This document shows, in pieces, positions 25,258 through 35,266 of a DNA stretch of 64,000 bases. A model generated the notes under the pieces. It was not told where the DNA came from. It was given only the letters and a program-made list of their open reading frames with translations, and did no database searches. A program made the position numbers and the translations under genes. Position 1 is the stretch's first letter, and each line of letters starts with the position of its first letter. This DNA is from a bacterium (GTDB lineage Bacteria; Cyanobacteriota; Sericytochromatia; S15B-MN24; UBA4093): assembly GCA_017744355.1 (NCBI GenBank), contig JAGIBK010000002.1:355001-419000 (forward strand). The letters are read 5' to 3'.

Positions 25258-27264
25258 GTGGCACATCCCTTCGAGATCAAATCCGCTTACCAGCCTGCCG
25301 GTGACCAGCCCAAGGCGATCGCCCAGCTCAAAGAGGGTCTCGATCGAGGGATTGACGCCCAGACCCTCCTGGGGGCGACCGGCACCGGCAAGACCTACAC
25401 CATCGCCCAGGTGATCCAGGCCGCGCAGCGCCCGACGCTGGTCATCGCGCACAACAAGACCCTGGCGGCGCAGCTCTGCAACGAGCTGCGCGAGTTCTTC
25501 CCGAACAACCGCGTCGAGTTCTTCATCTCGTACTACGACTACTACCAGCCCGAGGCCTACATCCCCTCGAGCGACACCTACATCGAGAAGACCTCGAGCG
25601 TCAACGACGAGATCGACAAGCTGCGCCACTCGGCCACGCGCTCGCTGCTCGAGCGGCGTGACACCATCGTCGTGGCCTCCGTCTCGTGCATCTACGGCCT
25701 GGGTGCTCCTGAGGAGTACCTCAAGGGGACGGTCTTCCTCAAGCGCGGCGACGAGATGGGCCGCGATGACCTGCTGCTGCACCTGGTCGGCGTCCAGTAC
25801 GAGCGTAATGACGTGGAGCTGATGCGCGGGCGCTTCCGGGTCCGGGGGGACACCCTCGAGATCGTCCCCGCATGGGAGGAGAACGTCTTCCGGATCGAGT
25901 TCTTCGGCGACGAGATCGATCGCATCACCGAGATCGACCCGGTGACGGGCGAGATCGTCAGCACCCGTGACGAGCTTGCGATCTATCCGGCCAAGCATTT
26001 CGTCACCTCCGACGATCGCATGCAGACAATCATCGCGGACATCGAGCGCGAGCTCGAGCACCGCTTGCCCGAGCTGAGGGGCCAGAACAAGCTGCTCGAA
26101 GCCCAGCGCCTTGAGCAGCGGACCAACTACGACCTGGAGATGATCCGGGAGATCGGCTACTGCAATGGCGTCGAGAACTACTCGCGCCACTTCACCGGCC
26201 GCGCGCCGGGCGAGCCGCCCCCCACCCTACTCGATTACTTCCCCGACGACTTCCTGGTGGTCATCGACGAGAGCCACGTGAGCATTCCCCAGATCCAGGG
26301 GATGTACCAGGGCGATCGCGTCCGCAAGGAAACGTTGGTTGAGCACGGCTTCCGCCTGCCGAGCGCGAAGGACAACCGGCCGCTGAGGATCGAGGAGTTC
26401 TGGCAGCGGGTCGGTCAGAAGATCTTCGTCTCGGCGACGCCCGGCGATTACGAGTTGAAGGTCTCGGAGCAGGTGGTCGAGCAGATCATCCGTCCGACCG
26501 GCTTGCTGGATCCCGAGGTCATGGTCCGTCCCATCGAGGGCCAGATCGACGATCTGCTGGGCGAGGTCCGTGCGCGCATTTCGCGCGAGGAGCGCGTCCT
26601 GGTCACGACTCTCACCAAGAAAATGGCCGAGGACCTGACCGAGTACCTCCAGGAGGTCGGCATCCGGGTGCGCTACCTGCACTCGGACATCAAGAGCCTG
26701 GAGCGCATCGAGATCCTGCGTGACCTGCGCATGGGGGTGTTCGACGTGCTGGTGGGCGTCAACCTCTTGCGAGAAGGGCTCGACCTGCCCGAGGTCTCGC
26801 TGGTCGCGATCCTCGACGCCGACAAGGAAGGCTTCCTGCGCGCGCACCGTTCGCTGATCCAGATGATCGGCCGCGCCGCCCGCCACCCCAACGGCCAGGT
26901 CCTGATGTACGCGGACAAGCTGACCGACTCCATGATTAAGGCCTTGGACGAGACGGAGCGCCGTCGGACCCTGCAAGTCGCTCATAACGAGCGGCACGGC
27001 ATCGTCCCCAAGGCGATCGTCAAGAGCACGCGCAACCTCATCCTCGAGAGCCTCAGCGCGGTGGACGGGAAGGGGGCCACGGTGCCCATGGCCGCGCCCC
27101 CGAACTCCGAGGATCTCGGGGCGGTCATCAAGGACCTGGAGGTCCAGATGAAGGCGGCCGCGCAGATCCTGGACTTCGAGACCGCTGCCGCCCTGCGCGA
27201 TCGCATCCAGAGCCTGCGCGCGCAGCAGGAGAAAGCCCGCAAGGACATGAAGCTTCATGGCTGA
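25258..27264 (+). CDS. uvrB: UvrABC system protein B
   Basis: A 668-residue helicase-like damage-verification subunit of nucleotide excision repair. Visible: Walker [13 protein letters not shown], the beta-hairpin region [24 protein letters not shown]-type VVIDESHVS, helicase motif [10 protein letters not shown] and QMIGRAARH, and the C-terminal UVR motif that contacts UvrC ([12 protein letters not shown]). GTG start at 25258 after AGAGGT gives the canonical [14 protein letters not shown] opening. Its last 8 bases overlap the following kinase gene. No LexA-like box found upstream. Confidence 0.98.
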   Translation: MAHPFEIKSAYQPAGDQPKAIAQLKEGLDRGIDAQTLLGATGTGKTYTIAQVIQAAQRPTLVIAHNKTLAAQLCNELREFFPNNRVEFFISYYDYYQPEAYIPSSDTYIEKTSSVNDEIDKLRHSATRSLLERRDTIVVASVSCIYGLGAPEEYLKGTVFLKRGDEMGRDDLLLHLVGVQYERNDVELMRGRFRVRGDTLEIVPAWEENVFRIEFFGDEIDRITEIDPVTGEIVSTRDELAIYPAKHFVTSDDRMQTIIADIERELEHRLPELRGQNKLLEAQRLEQRTNYDLEMIREIGYCNGVENYSRHFTGRAPGEPPPTLLDYFPDDFLVVIDESHVSIPQIQGMYQGDRVRKETLVEHGFRLPSAKDNRPLRIEEFWQRVGQKIFVSATPGDYELKVSEQVVEQIIRPTGLLDPEVMVRPIEGQIDDLLGEVRARISREERVLVTTLTKKMAEDLTEYLQEVGIRVRYLHSDIKSLERIEILRDLRMGVFDVLVGVNLLREGLDLPEVSLVAILDADKEGFLRAHRSLIQMIGRAARHPNGQVLMYADKLTDSMIKALDETERRRTLQVAHNERHGIVPKAIVKSTRNLILESLSAVDGKGATVPMAAPPNSEDLGAVIKDLEVQMKAAAQILDFETAAALRDRIQSLRAQQEKARKDMKLHG

Positions 27265-30079
27265 TCTACGCACCCATCGCGAACTCACCGAAAGGGGCGA
27301 GGCGGCCATCGTCTCGGCCCTCTTGGCGTTGGGGGACGCCTACGTCGTCCTGCCGCACCTGCTCTTGAGCGGCATGCTCGGGCCGCGCAACCCCGACGAC
27401 CTGGACGTGGTCGTGCTGGGGCCCGGCGGGGCCGCGCTGATCGAGTATCGCCATTGGCATGGACGCTTGACCGTTTCCGAGCCGCCGACTCCCTGGATCC
27501 TGCACTACGCGGCAGGCGGATCCGAGCCGCGCCCCAACCCCCTTGCGAACTTGAGCGACAAGGCTGACGCCTTGCTCGAGCACCTGAGCGCCAACGGGGC
27601 GGCGCCCGCCGCTCTTCTGACCGCCGTGGTCGTGCCGGATCGCACCGAGCTCGAAGGGGACGCCGAGCAACCGATCCTGCCCCTCTCGAAGCTCGTTCGC
27701 TGGCTCGAAGACGCCCTGGGGGGGAGCGCCACGCCCTGGACCACTCAGGCTGCCGACCTGCTGCGCCCGCCGGTGCCGCCCCGGATGGTCAACCAGTACC
27801 GCCTGACCTCTCTGCTCGGGCGGCAGGGCGATCACACCACCTACCTCGCCTTCGACACCCTCAAGCACCGCTTGGTCACCATCCGGGAGATGCCCTACGA
27901 CCCCTTTCAGCGGCCCGAGGACCTGGACCGCGTGCGAACCGAGCTGCTGCGCGAGGCCAAGCTGACCATGGAGCTGTTCCATCCGGCGATCGCTCGGATC
28001 GAGCAGCTCATCCCGCAAGATGATTGCTACTACGTCGTGGGCGAGTGGGTCGAAGGGGCCCAGAACCTGCGCGAGGCCCTTTCGCAGGGGGTGTTGACCG
28101 TCGAGAGCGCGCTGGATATGGCGATCGCCTGCGCGGACGCCCTCTCCTACGCTCACGGTCGTGGGATCGTGCATCGCAACGTTCGGCCGGAGAACATCTT
28201 GCTGGCCGGCCGCGCGGTGAAGCTCACCAATTTCAAGATGGCCAAGAAGGCCGATCTTGGCACGCGATCCACCTTCGACCTGCGCCAGATGGCCCAGGAG
28301 AGCCCCTACGCCGCCCCCGAGTTCAAGCTCGGTGCCGAGGGGCATCACCGGGTGGACGTGCGCGCCGACGTGTACGCCCTCGGGGCCGTGTTGTACGAGG
28401 CCCTGGTCGGCAGTCCGCCGGTCCATCTCGACGAGAAGTACTGGAACCCGCCCTCGGCCTCACGGCCCGCTACCCCTCAGGGCCTGGACGAAGTCATTCA
28501 ACAGGCGCTGCGCTTCGATCCCGCTCAGCGGTTCTCGACCATGGCGGCCTTCCGCGAGCGCTTGCTCGCCCTTCGAGAAGGGCGGCAGCCCGACGCCAAG
28601 TCCGCGCGTTACGGCGAGCGCCGCCTGGTCAAGCGGACGCGTAACAGCTTGCTCTACCGGGCGGTGGATGCGGTGCGCGGCCACGAGGTGGCCCTCAAGA
28701 AGATCCTGATCGATCCGGCCCTCTCCGCCGAGGCGCGTGGGGTTATGGTCCAGCGCCTGCTGCGTGAGGCCCAGATCGCCCGTACCCTCGTGCATCCGCG
28801 CATCGTGACGGTCCTCGACCAGTTCGTCGAGGACGAGGATCCGTACGTCGTCATGGAGTGGCTCGAGGGGCACGACGTCCGCGAGCACCTGGACGGTCGT
28901 CGTCCGGTGCTGAGCTGCGAGGAGGCCCTGGATCTGGTGCGGCAGGTGGGCGAGGCGCTCGCCTATGCCCACGACCAGGGGGTCGTCCACCGCGACCTGA
29001 AGCCCGAGAACCTGATGCGCGATGGGAGCCGAGTGACCGTGCTCGACTTCGGCCTCGCGTCGCTCGCAGGCGCCGAGCAACCGTTGGAGGTGGCGCCCGC
29101 CGGGACTCCGCGCTACATGGCGCCGGAAGTCTTGCAGGGCTTGGCGGCGGATCCGCGATCCGACGTCTTCTCGCTCGCGGTGGTGCTGTACGAGTTGCTC
29201 ACGGGGCGCTATCCCTACGGCCCGGAGGTGCTCTTGGGGCGCTTTGCGGGCGGAGAGAGCGAGGGAATGCTCGCCCCGCCGAGCCACCTGAACCTCGCGG
29301 TGCCGCCGGCCCTGGATGCGCCGCTCATGAAGGCCCTGGCCGTCGCGCTCGAGGCGCGGACGCCCAGCATGGCCGAGTTCCTCACCGAGCTCGCCGCTGC
29401 GGACGAGGAGATGAACGCGGGCAGTTTCTTGCCCCGAGGGAACGCCCCGCTCAAAGCCATCATGCTGGGCGGTTTGGGGCTGGTCACGGTCGCTGGCCTG
29501 GGCCTCGGGCTGTACTTCGGTGGCCCGGGTCTCATCGGGGGCTTGCCGCAGCCGCAGGCGCCGCAGCCATCGCCGAGCGATGCGCTCGCCGCGCGCCCGG
29601 GGTTCGAGCAGCCCCCCACGTCGATGCCGAGCGAGGTCCCGGCCCCCGAACCGACGCCGCAACCGACCGTGGCCCCCGCGACCCCTGCGCCCGTGCGCGA
29701 GGTGAGCTGGACGAGCAGCGCGGTCAACATCGCCGGGGTGAAGGTCCGCGTCGAGCGCCTCATCGGGATCGAAGGCCAGAGCCTGCTGACCTTGAAGGTG
29801 ACGAACACGACCGACGCGCCCGTCAGCTTCTTCAAGCCGGAGGCGGCGCTCGGCCGTCTGCTCATCACCGACGATCTGAGCGGCGACTACAGCCGCGATG
29901 TGGATTGGGCCTCGCTGCCCTTGGTGCTGACCCAGGTCGAAGGGGGCCAGACGGCTGAGGGGACCGTGCGTCTCACCCGTGCCATCGACCCTGCGGCGGG
30001 CATGGTGCGCCTCATTCTCAAGGAGGAGGGCGGTATGGGGCGCGAGTTCCTGATTCGCGCCTATCGCTTGGAGCATTAG
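27257..30079 (+). CDS. NERD domain, pseudokinase and Ser/Thr kinase fusion, membrane anchored
   Basis: A 940-residue multidomain protein. Residues about 10-85 resemble a NERD nuclease-related domain ([21 protein letters not shown]). A first kinase fold (about 178-445) has lost its catalytic residues: Arg replaces the VAIK lysine (VTIRE), HRN replaces HRD (near 305) and NFK replaces DFG (near 325). A second kinase (about 455-720) is intact ([13 protein letters not shown] near 578, DFG near 597). Then come one TM (about 735-758), a Pro-rich linker and an extracytoplasmic beta domain resembling DUF4352. It starts inside uvrB (8-base overlap). Substrates unknown. Confidence 0.88.
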   Translation: MADLRTHRELTERGEAAIVSALLALGDAYVVLPHLLLSGMLGPRNPDDLDVVVLGPGGAALIEYRHWHGRLTVSEPPTPWILHYAAGGSEPRPNPLANLSDKADALLEHLSANGAAPAALLTAVVVPDRTELEGDAEQPILPLSKLVRWLEDALGGSATPWTTQAADLLRPPVPPRMVNQYRLTSLLGRQGDHTTYLAFDTLKHRLVTIREMPYDPFQRPEDLDRVRTELLREAKLTMELFHPAIARIEQLIPQDDCYYVVGEWVEGAQNLREALSQGVLTVESALDMAIACADALSYAHGRGIVHRNVRPENILLAGRAVKLTNFKMAKKADLGTRSTFDLRQMAQESPYAAPEFKLGAEGHHRVDVRADVYALGAVLYEALVGSPPVHLDEKYWNPPSASRPATPQGLDEVIQQALRFDPAQRFSTMAAFRERLLALREGRQPDAKSARYGERRLVKRTRNSLLYRAVDAVRGHEVALKKILIDPALSAEARGVMVQRLLREAQIARTLVHPRIVTVLDQFVEDEDPYVVMEWLEGHDVREHLDGRRPVLSCEEALDLVRQVGEALAYAHDQGVVHRDLKPENLMRDGSRVTVLDFGLASLAGAEQPLEVAPAGTPRYMAPEVLQGLAADPRSDVFSLAVVLYELLTGRYPYGPEVLLGRFAGGESEGMLAPPSHLNLAVPPALDAPLMKALAVALEARTPSMAEFLTELAAADEEMNAGSFLPRGNAPLKAIMLGGLGLVTVAGLGLGLYFGGPGLIGGLPQPQAPQPSPSDALAARPGFEQPPTSMPSEVPAPEPTPQPTVAPATPAPVREVSWTSSAVNIAGVKVRVERLIGIEGQSLLTLKVTNTTDAPVSFFKPEAALGRLLITDDLSGDYSRDVDWASLPLVLTQVEGGQTAEGTVRLTRAIDPAAGMVRLILKEEGGMGREFLIRAYRLEH

Positions 30080-30097
30080 CCTCGCGCTCGCCCCTAT

Positions 30098-30139
30098 AAC
30101 ACAACGGTCCCCGGCCAGCTGGCCGGGGACCGTTGTGTT
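30098..30139. terminator. bidirectional terminator, 42-bp perfect palindrome
   Basis: Two 21-base arms (30098-30118 and 30119-30139) are perfectly complementary and directly abutting, between convergent kinase and pilin genes. Forms a long GC-core hairpin in both transcripts. Confidence 0.9.
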
Positions 30140-30153
30140 GGATGAGCTAAGTC

Positions 30154-30687
30154 TTACTTGCCGCCCTGGACGAAGGCTGCGCCGTCGCCGCCCGGGGGAA
30201 TGATACCGACGAAGAAGTTCGCGAAGCTCTTGGTCGCCGCGATGTTCGAGTCGTAGACCGTGGTGCCGCCCGGGCCGCTCTGGAAGACCATCACGCCCGC
30301 GCTCGCGGTGTCGGTGGTCGCCCAGCGATCGGTGGAGCCGGTGGTCCAATTGAAGGCCGTCGTGCCGTCGTTGCCGTAGGTGCCGGTGACCGAGGCCTTG
30401 ATGGCGCCGCCCCAGGGGCTGCTCGAGGCGTCTTCACCGCGACGGCTCTCCCACATCTTGGCCAGGTCGGCGACGGGGGGATACGAACCGCCACGGTTAG
30501 CCGCGATCTCCTCGACGATGGTCGCGAGGGCGAGAACCTTCTCTTGAGCCTTCGAGTTGCCCGCGGAAACCTTGGACTGGTTGTACAGCGTGATGGCGCC
30601 GGCCAGCACGATGACACCGATAACGATTGCGAGCGACACCTCGATCAGGGTGAAGCCGGATTGATTGTTGCGCCGAGACATCTTCAC
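30154..30687 (-). CDS. type IV pilin-like protein (SPWGG type)
   Basis: A 177-residue prepilin. The leader ends in QSG and the mature protein starts FTLIEVSLAI, the class III signal cut and methylated by PilD. A hydrophobic helix (residues 12-35) continues into a globular domain with SSSPWGG and FFVGIIPPGGDG. The GTG at 30687 has GGAGGA at 8 bases; an ATG two codons later is possible. It lies apart from the other pilins, directly before a bidirectional terminator, with its own upstream region, so it could be the major pilin. Co-transcription with the TPR gene is also possible. Confidence 0.88.
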   Translation of the reverse strand: MKMSRRNNQSGFTLIEVSLAIVIGVIVLAGAITLYNQSKVSAGNSKAQEKVLALATIVEEIAANRGGSYPPVADLAKMWESRRGEDASSSPWGGAIKASVTGTYGNDGTTAFNWTTGSTDRWATTDTASAGVMVFQSGPGGTTVYDSNIAATKSFANFFVGIIPPGGDGAAFVQGGK

Positions 30688-30771
30688 TTGAGAAGTCCTC
30701 CCCTAGAACACACGATTACTTGCAGTCTATACCCCTGCCCGTCTACTTCTAACAGCGTGGAGACGCGAATC

Positions 30772-31455
30772 TCAAATCTTCACGTTAACCCCCAGGCGTT
30801 CGAGCGAATTCTTCGCAACTTGTCGGACGCTCGGATCCGGGCTGGTTTCGAAAATGCGTCGCCAGACGTCGAGCGCCAGATCCTTGCGGGTGGCCTTCTC
30901 GTACATCCGCGCGATGAAGTAGCGGGCCTCGGGCGGTGCGCCGGGCAGGGCAGCAGCGCGCTCGTAGTAATGAGCCGCCCGCAGGTAGTCGTCTCCGAAG
31001 AAGAACAGGGTGAAGCCCGCCTGGTAGGGATACCAGTAATCGTTCGGGTGATGCTTCGCGCCCTTGTCGAGCAGCGCGATCGCCGCGTCTACCTGTCCGC
31101 TGTCGGCGAGCGCGAGCGCGCCCAGGTCGTAAGCGGGCTTGAAGCCGGGATCCAGGTCGACGATGAGGTTGAGGATGGGGGCCAGGTTCTGGAAGTGGCG
31201 CCCATGGGTGAGCTGATAGCCCCAGTAGCTGGCAAAGCGCATGTAGAGGGCGTCGGCGGCGAGGTTCTCGAAGCCCATCACCATCCGTGCGACGGGGGCC
31301 GGCGGCACCGAGAGGTAGCCGTGGCGTACTGGATCGGCCGGATGGCGCAAGGTGCCCAGGATGCTTGCGGACCCTGCGAGCGCTCCGGCCGTCAGGAGCC
31401 AGAGGATGGCCTTGCGCACCCCGCCCATGCTGGGAGGCGAGAGCTTCAGCCCCAT
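30772..31455 (-). CDS. membrane-anchored TPR protein
   Basis: A 227-residue protein with an N-terminal TM or uncleaved signal (about 13-33) followed by tetratricopeptide-like helices (about 100-225: PAYDLGALALADSGQVDAA, AAHYYERAAALPGAP, ALDVWRRIF). TPRs mediate protein contacts; pilotin-like TPR proteins such as Tgl and PilF assist secretin assembly, although this one lacks a lipobox. The ATG at 31455 after AGGAG lies 2 bases past the ABC permease stop. Its position downstream of pilQ suggests a pilus assembly role. Confidence 0.8.
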   Translation of the reverse strand: MGLKLSPPSMGGVRKAILWLLTAGALAGSASILGTLRHPADPVRHGYLSVPPAPVARMVMGFENLAADALYMRFASYWGYQLTHGRHFQNLAPILNLIVDLDPGFKPAYDLGALALADSGQVDAAIALLDKGAKHHPNDYWYPYQAGFTLFFFGDDYLRAAHYYERAAALPGAPPEARYFIARMYEKATRKDLALDVWRRIFETSPDPSVRQVAKNSLERLGVNVKI

Positions 31456-31457
31456 GG

Positions 31458-32228
31458 CTAGAACTCCTTGCGCTTGAAGATCAGGACCGACAGGCCGGTC
31501 AGGCCGATCATCAGGCACAGGGCGTAGGCGACGGAGAGGCCGAGCTCGCGCACTGGGGGGAGCAGGCCGTAGACCACCTCGTTCTTGAGGTTCAGGGCCT
31601 CGAGGTTCGGGATCGCCCGGTACAGGAACTCCGAGAAGGTCGCCGCGAAGCCGCCCGCATTCTGGCCGTAGGTCCGGATCATCTCCGTCTGGTGCCCGAG
31701 CAGCATCAGGGCCAGGGTGTAGAGGGCCGCGAGGGTGGGCGAGGTGAGCAGGGAGAAGAGCGTGGCGATGCCCGCGACCACGAAGGTTTCAAGGGCGCCG
31801 GTGGCGATCGCCACCAGGTAGTGCGGCACGATCGGCAGGCCCACGACGGCGAGCATGCCGTAGAACACGCCGGCCATGGCCACGATCAAGAGGCCGAGGG
31901 CCGCGATGAGGCCCAGGTACTTGCCCACGATCAAGGCCGTGCGGCCGATCGGCTTGCTCAGCACCACGTAGAGGGTGCGACGTTCGAGCTCGCGCGGCAT
32001 GTCGTGCGAGGCCAGGGCGATCGCAATCAGGGTCGAGACGATTTGCATGGTGCCCAGGCCGAAGTCGAGGACGATCTTGGCGCCGGCCCCGGGCCCCAGG
32101 TCCCCCAAGGCCACCGAGAGGGCCATGAGGCCGAGGCCGAAGAGGAGCGCCAAGTGAAGCAACTTCTCGTTGAGGGCCGCCTTGAAGGTCAGACGTGCGA
32201 TCGCGATCACCCGGGAGTCCATGGCCAT
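31458..32228 (-). CDS. ABC-2 type transporter permease
   Basis: A 256-residue integral membrane protein with about six TM helices. It has the ABC-2 style opening (IARLTFKAALNEKLLHLALLFG) and the conserved cytoplasmic stretch ELERRTLYVVLSKPIGR seen in NatB/NosY-like permeases. The ATPase partner is absent from the window. Being inside a pilus operon recalls the PilG-PilH-PilI ABC system of Myxococcus, which is needed for pili. The next gene starts 2 bases later, so the two are coupled. Confidence 0.88.
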   Translation of the reverse strand: MAMDSRVIAIARLTFKAALNEKLLHLALLFGLGLMALSVALGDLGPGAGAKIVLDFGLGTMQIVSTLIAIALASHDMPRELERRTLYVVLSKPIGRTALIVGKYLGLIAALGLLIVAMAGVFYGMLAVVGLPIVPHYLVAIATGALETFVVAGIATLFSLLTSPTLAALYTLALMLLGHQTEMIRTYGQNAGGFAATFSEFLYRAIPNLEALNLKNEVVYGLLPPVRELGLSVAYALCLMIGLTGLSVLIFKRKEF

Positions 32229-32236
32229 TTGGTTTC

Positions 32237-32854
32237 CTAGTCGACGTCCGTGTACGTGCTGTTGACGTTGATCGGAACGTAGAGCCTGGTGTTGGCCATG
32301 GCGCCGAAGTCGTTGATTCCGACCAGCGTCACCTCGGCGGTCACCATGGGAATGGCCGAGCCGGTGGCGCTTTGGTCGGTGCGGTTGATCAGGTCCTGCG
32401 TGATGAGGCCATCGAGCGTCACCGAAACGGGGCTCGGGGCGGTCGCGCGATCCTTCTGCATCAGGACGAGGGGGATCGGGACGACCGTGGGGGTACTGAA
32501 CGGGGTGGCCGGGAGCGTCACCCGGCCCGAGGTGGGGGAGACCTGCAGAGTCGCGGGGTCGAAGAACTGGGCTCGCGCGCTGGAGTAGCGGATGGGCGAC
32601 GAGTTGGCGTCGAGCGTGAGCGAGATGACCGGCGGGGTCACCGTCACCTTGCCGCTGCCTTCATAGATCATGCCGCCGTCGCGCTGGCGCCGGTAGGCCC
32701 AGTTGATCTGGCCGGGGGTCGTGACTACGGCCGCCACCCGGCTCGTGTCGGCCAGCGTGTTGAAGTAGTTGGCCGGATTGCAGGCGGTGGTCGTCGTCAG
32801 TAGACCAAAAGCCGCCATGCTCAGGAGGAGCGGCTTATGCGCGCGGCTTTTCAT
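32237..32854 (-). CDS. lipoprotein in pilus operon, unknown
   Basis: A 205-residue lipoprotein (lipobox TTTAC, Cys25). The mature part is beta-rich with alternating hydrophobic strands (VTVTPPVISLTL, TAEVTLVGIND) and no recognised domain. Its start lies 20 bases inside the 3' end of pilQ, so translation is coupled to the secretin. It may be a secretin pilotin or an outer-membrane partner, but this is inferred only from position. Confidence 0.78.
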   Translation of the reverse strand: MKSRAHKPLLLSMAAFGLLTTTTACNPANYFNTLADTSRVAAVVTTPGQINWAYRRQRDGGMIYEGSGKVTVTPPVISLTLDANSSPIRYSSARAQFFDPATLQVSPTSGRVTLPATPFSTPTVVPIPLVLMQKDRATAPSPVSVTLDGLITQDLINRTDQSATGSAIPMVTAEVTLVGINDFGAMANTRLYVPINVNSTYTDVD

Positions 32855-34505
32855 CCTTGATTACCTCCGGGGTCAGCAAGATCTTGACTTCGGTCTGCTT
32901 GCTGGTGTTGTTGCGCGTTTGGAACAGGCCTCCGAGGAAAGGAAGATCGCCCAGGAGGGGGAGCTTTCTGACCTCTTCTGACTTGCGATCCTGGATGAGG
33001 CCGCCGATCACGATCGTTTGACCGTCCTGGACATAGACCTCTTGCGCCTGATATTCGCGGGTGCTCTTCAGGGTCGCGATGAGGTCCCCGTTTTGGGTGT
33101 TGCGGATCTGCTCGCCGGGTACCGAGATGACCGGGTGGATACTCATGGACACCCCGTTGTTGGAGTCGATCCGGGGGGTCAGTTCCAGCGTTACGCCTGC
33201 TTCGTCGAGCGTGATGGTTTTCGTCAAGACTGTGGTGTTGGCGTTCTGGGTGGTGCTCGTTTCCATCTTGCCAACGATCTGGTCGGTGATCTTGATGAGG
33301 GAGGTGCGGTTGTCCATGGCGAGCAACTGCGGGCTCGCGAGGACTTTCGCCTTCCTGGCGGTCACGAGCGCGTTGAGCCTGACCTGGAAGTTGAGAGCAC
33401 CATTTGCGACGGTGTCGTAGGTAAAGGTGCCATCGCTGCGGCCCGAGTCAAAGTCGATCTGCCGGGCGCCCGCCTTGTAGCTGAGCCCCAGGTCCCGCGA
33501 GTCGTCCACACTCATCTCGACGATCTGGGCCTTGATGAGCACCTGCGGCCGGCGCTTGTCGATGGACTTGAGCACCGAGTCGACCAGCATCAGCTCGCTG
33601 TTCGAGCCCATCACCAGCAACGCGTTCTGCGTCGGCATGGGGATGAAGCGCGGCGAGTCCTGGGAGACGTTGATGCTGTCCTTGCGCTGGGTCGGGCGCA
33701 CGCCCGGGGCGGCCGCCCCGAAGTCGGGCACGCTGTTCTGGAGGGTCGCGATGGCCTTGCCCGAGCCCGTCTCGAAGAAGGTCGCGCGCAGCACGTCCAC
33801 GGCCTCTTTGGGCGTGACGTGGTTGAGCGGGAAGATCTTGCTCGGCGTCAGCACGTCGAGGCGACGCACCAGGCTTTCGGCCTGGTTTACCTTGTCCTCG
33901 GGGCCCGTCAGGACGATGCGGTTGGAGCGCGGCTCGGTCTTGATTGAAAGCCTGAACAGGTCGCGAATGGCGGCGGCGCTCGAGGCCGGCACCACGTCCG
34001 CCGAGGTGGTCACCGACTCGCTGGCGTCCGCCGAGGCGGCCTTGGGCGGGGCCGAGGCCTGGGCGGCAGCGGGGTTCAGATCCAGGAGGTCGTTGAGGGT
34101 CGGAAGGATGGCCTGGGCGTTCACGTAGCGCAAGGGCACGAAACGCATGACCGGCTGGCCGTACTGACCCGAGCGGTAGACGACGAAGCTCTTGCCGTAG
34201 GGCTGGAGGCGATAGCCATTGGCCGTCAGCATCGAGTCGAGGATCTGGTTGAGGGGCGTCTGGAAGAAGTCCAGCGATACGCTGCCCTGCACCGAATCAT
34301 CGAGGATGAGGTTGAGATTGCTCGTCTCGGCGATGAGCTGGAGCGCCTCGCGCATGGTGGTGTTGCGCAGGCGGAAGGTCATCTTGCTCTGCCCCCCGGG
34401 CACCGAGACGCGCCCTTGGAGGTAGACGTTGTCCGCTGCAATGCCGGGGCTGCTTGATAGCAGGCTGGCCAGCACCAGGGGCAGCAGCAACCGTTTGTGT
34501 TTCAC
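32835..34505 (-). CDS. pilQ: type IV pilus secretin PilQ
   Basis: A 556-residue outer-membrane channel for the pilus fibre. It has a signal peptide (1-23), an STN/N0-type domain (about 45-110, REALQLIAETSNLNLILDD), N1-type ring domains with RIVLTGPEDKVNQAESLVRRLD, and a C-terminal secretin domain (about 330-550) with VLASPQLLAMDN and LPLLGDLPFLGGLFQ. AMIN domains and the cyanobacterial long N-terminus are missing, so it is on the short side for PilQ. Together with comEA/comEC it would also serve DNA uptake. Confidence 0.95.
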   Translation of the reverse strand: MKHKRLLLPLVLASLLSSSPGIAADNVYLQGRVSVPGGQSKMTFRLRNTTMREALQLIAETSNLNLILDDSVQGSVSLDFFQTPLNQILDSMLTANGYRLQPYGKSFVVYRSGQYGQPVMRFVPLRYVNAQAILPTLNDLLDLNPAAAQASAPPKAASADASESVTTSADVVPASSAAAIRDLFRLSIKTEPRSNRIVLTGPEDKVNQAESLVRRLDVLTPSKIFPLNHVTPKEAVDVLRATFFETGSGKAIATLQNSVPDFGAAAPGVRPTQRKDSINVSQDSPRFIPMPTQNALLVMGSNSELMLVDSVLKSIDKRRPQVLIKAQIVEMSVDDSRDLGLSYKAGARQIDFDSGRSDGTFTYDTVANGALNFQVRLNALVTARKAKVLASPQLLAMDNRTSLIKITDQIVGKMETSTTQNANTTVLTKTITLDEAGVTLELTPRIDSNNGVSMSIHPVISVPGEQIRNTQNGDLIATLKSTREYQAQEVYVQDGQTIVIGGLIQDRKSEEVRKLPLLGDLPFLGGLFQTRNNTSKQTEVKILLTPEVIKDEKPRA

Positions 34506-34527
34506 GAGGCAATCCTCCCTACAGCGA

Positions 34528-34560
34528 CGCGTCCCTGGATCATACGACCAGGCGGACGCG
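34528..34560. repeat. hairpin between pilin gene and pilQ
   Basis: CGCGTCC (34528-34534) pairs with GGACGCG (34554-34560), extended inward by CTGG/CCAG with a 2-base bulge. It lies in the 118-base gap before pilQ within the leftward operon; possible attenuator or processing site. Confidence 0.45.
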
Positions 34561-34623
34561 CTGGCTGTGAGTTGCGCACGAAGCTTGTACCCTTCTGGGC
34601 TCAGCGATTAACCGGGCTTGGCC

Positions 34624-35259
34624 TCACTCGAGATCGGTGGAATCATCGGCCGAGCCCGGAGCCGGGTAGCCGACGCGACCGCTCAGCGAGTCGATTTCCT
34701 CGACATCGGTCGGGGGGCCGCCCCGGACGAAGAGGTAAGGTGGCGAGTTCGGGTTGGGGTAGCTGTTCGGGACGATGCCCACCAGGTAATAGCGGAAGCC
34801 GAGGAGCCTGGAATCCCCGCCCGACTCGTCCCAGGTGGCGACGGCCGCCTGGGAGTTGGAAGCGGTTGGCCCTGCGGTCCAGTAGTAAAGCGCCCCTCTG
34901 GTCCCGGGGCTCGCCGAGGCGGCGTAGTGATCGGGGCAATCCCCGCCACCCAGGCCGCTTGCGACCTCGGTGCCGATCTGGGCGAAGCCGCCCCAGGGGC
35001 TCATGTTGTAGTCGGTGGGCCGGCGCTGCTGCCAGACGCCGGCGAGCTGCGTCACGCTCGGGTAGGTTTCGCGGTTGACGACGTAGAGGTGCTCGACCTG
35101 CGCCTGGAGGGCGACCACCTTGTCGATGGCCGCGGAGTCCGCGGCGGAGCGGCGGTACTGCTGGTAGAGGATCGTGCCGGAGGCGAGCAGCGTGCCGCCG
35201 ATCGCGATGACGAGGATCGCTTCGATCAGGGTGAAGCCCCCGTTGTTCGTGCGCTTCAT
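34624..35259 (-). CDS. type IV pilin-like protein (SPWGG type)
   Basis: A 211-residue prepilin with a short basic leader (MKRTNNGG) and mature start FTLIEAILVIAIGGTLL. The globular part has NMSPWGG, FRYYLVGIVPNSYP and an acidic tail. The methylation-site Glu5 is present. It starts 7 bases after the preceding pilin gene. Its large size and proximity to pilQ suggest a minor pilin or alternative subunit. RBS not strong; ATG chosen by leader length. Confidence 0.9.
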   Translation of the reverse strand: MKRTNNGGFTLIEAILVIAIGGTLLASGTILYQQYRRSAADSAAIDKVVALQAQVEHLYVVNRETYPSVTQLAGVWQQRRPTDYNMSPWGGFAQIGTEVASGLGGGDCPDHYAASASPGTRGALYYWTAGPTASNSQAAVATWDESGGDSRLLGFRYYLVGIVPNSYPNPNSPPYLFVRGGPPTDVEEIDSLSGRVGYPAPGSADDSTDLE

Positions 35260-35266
35260 GTGCTCG

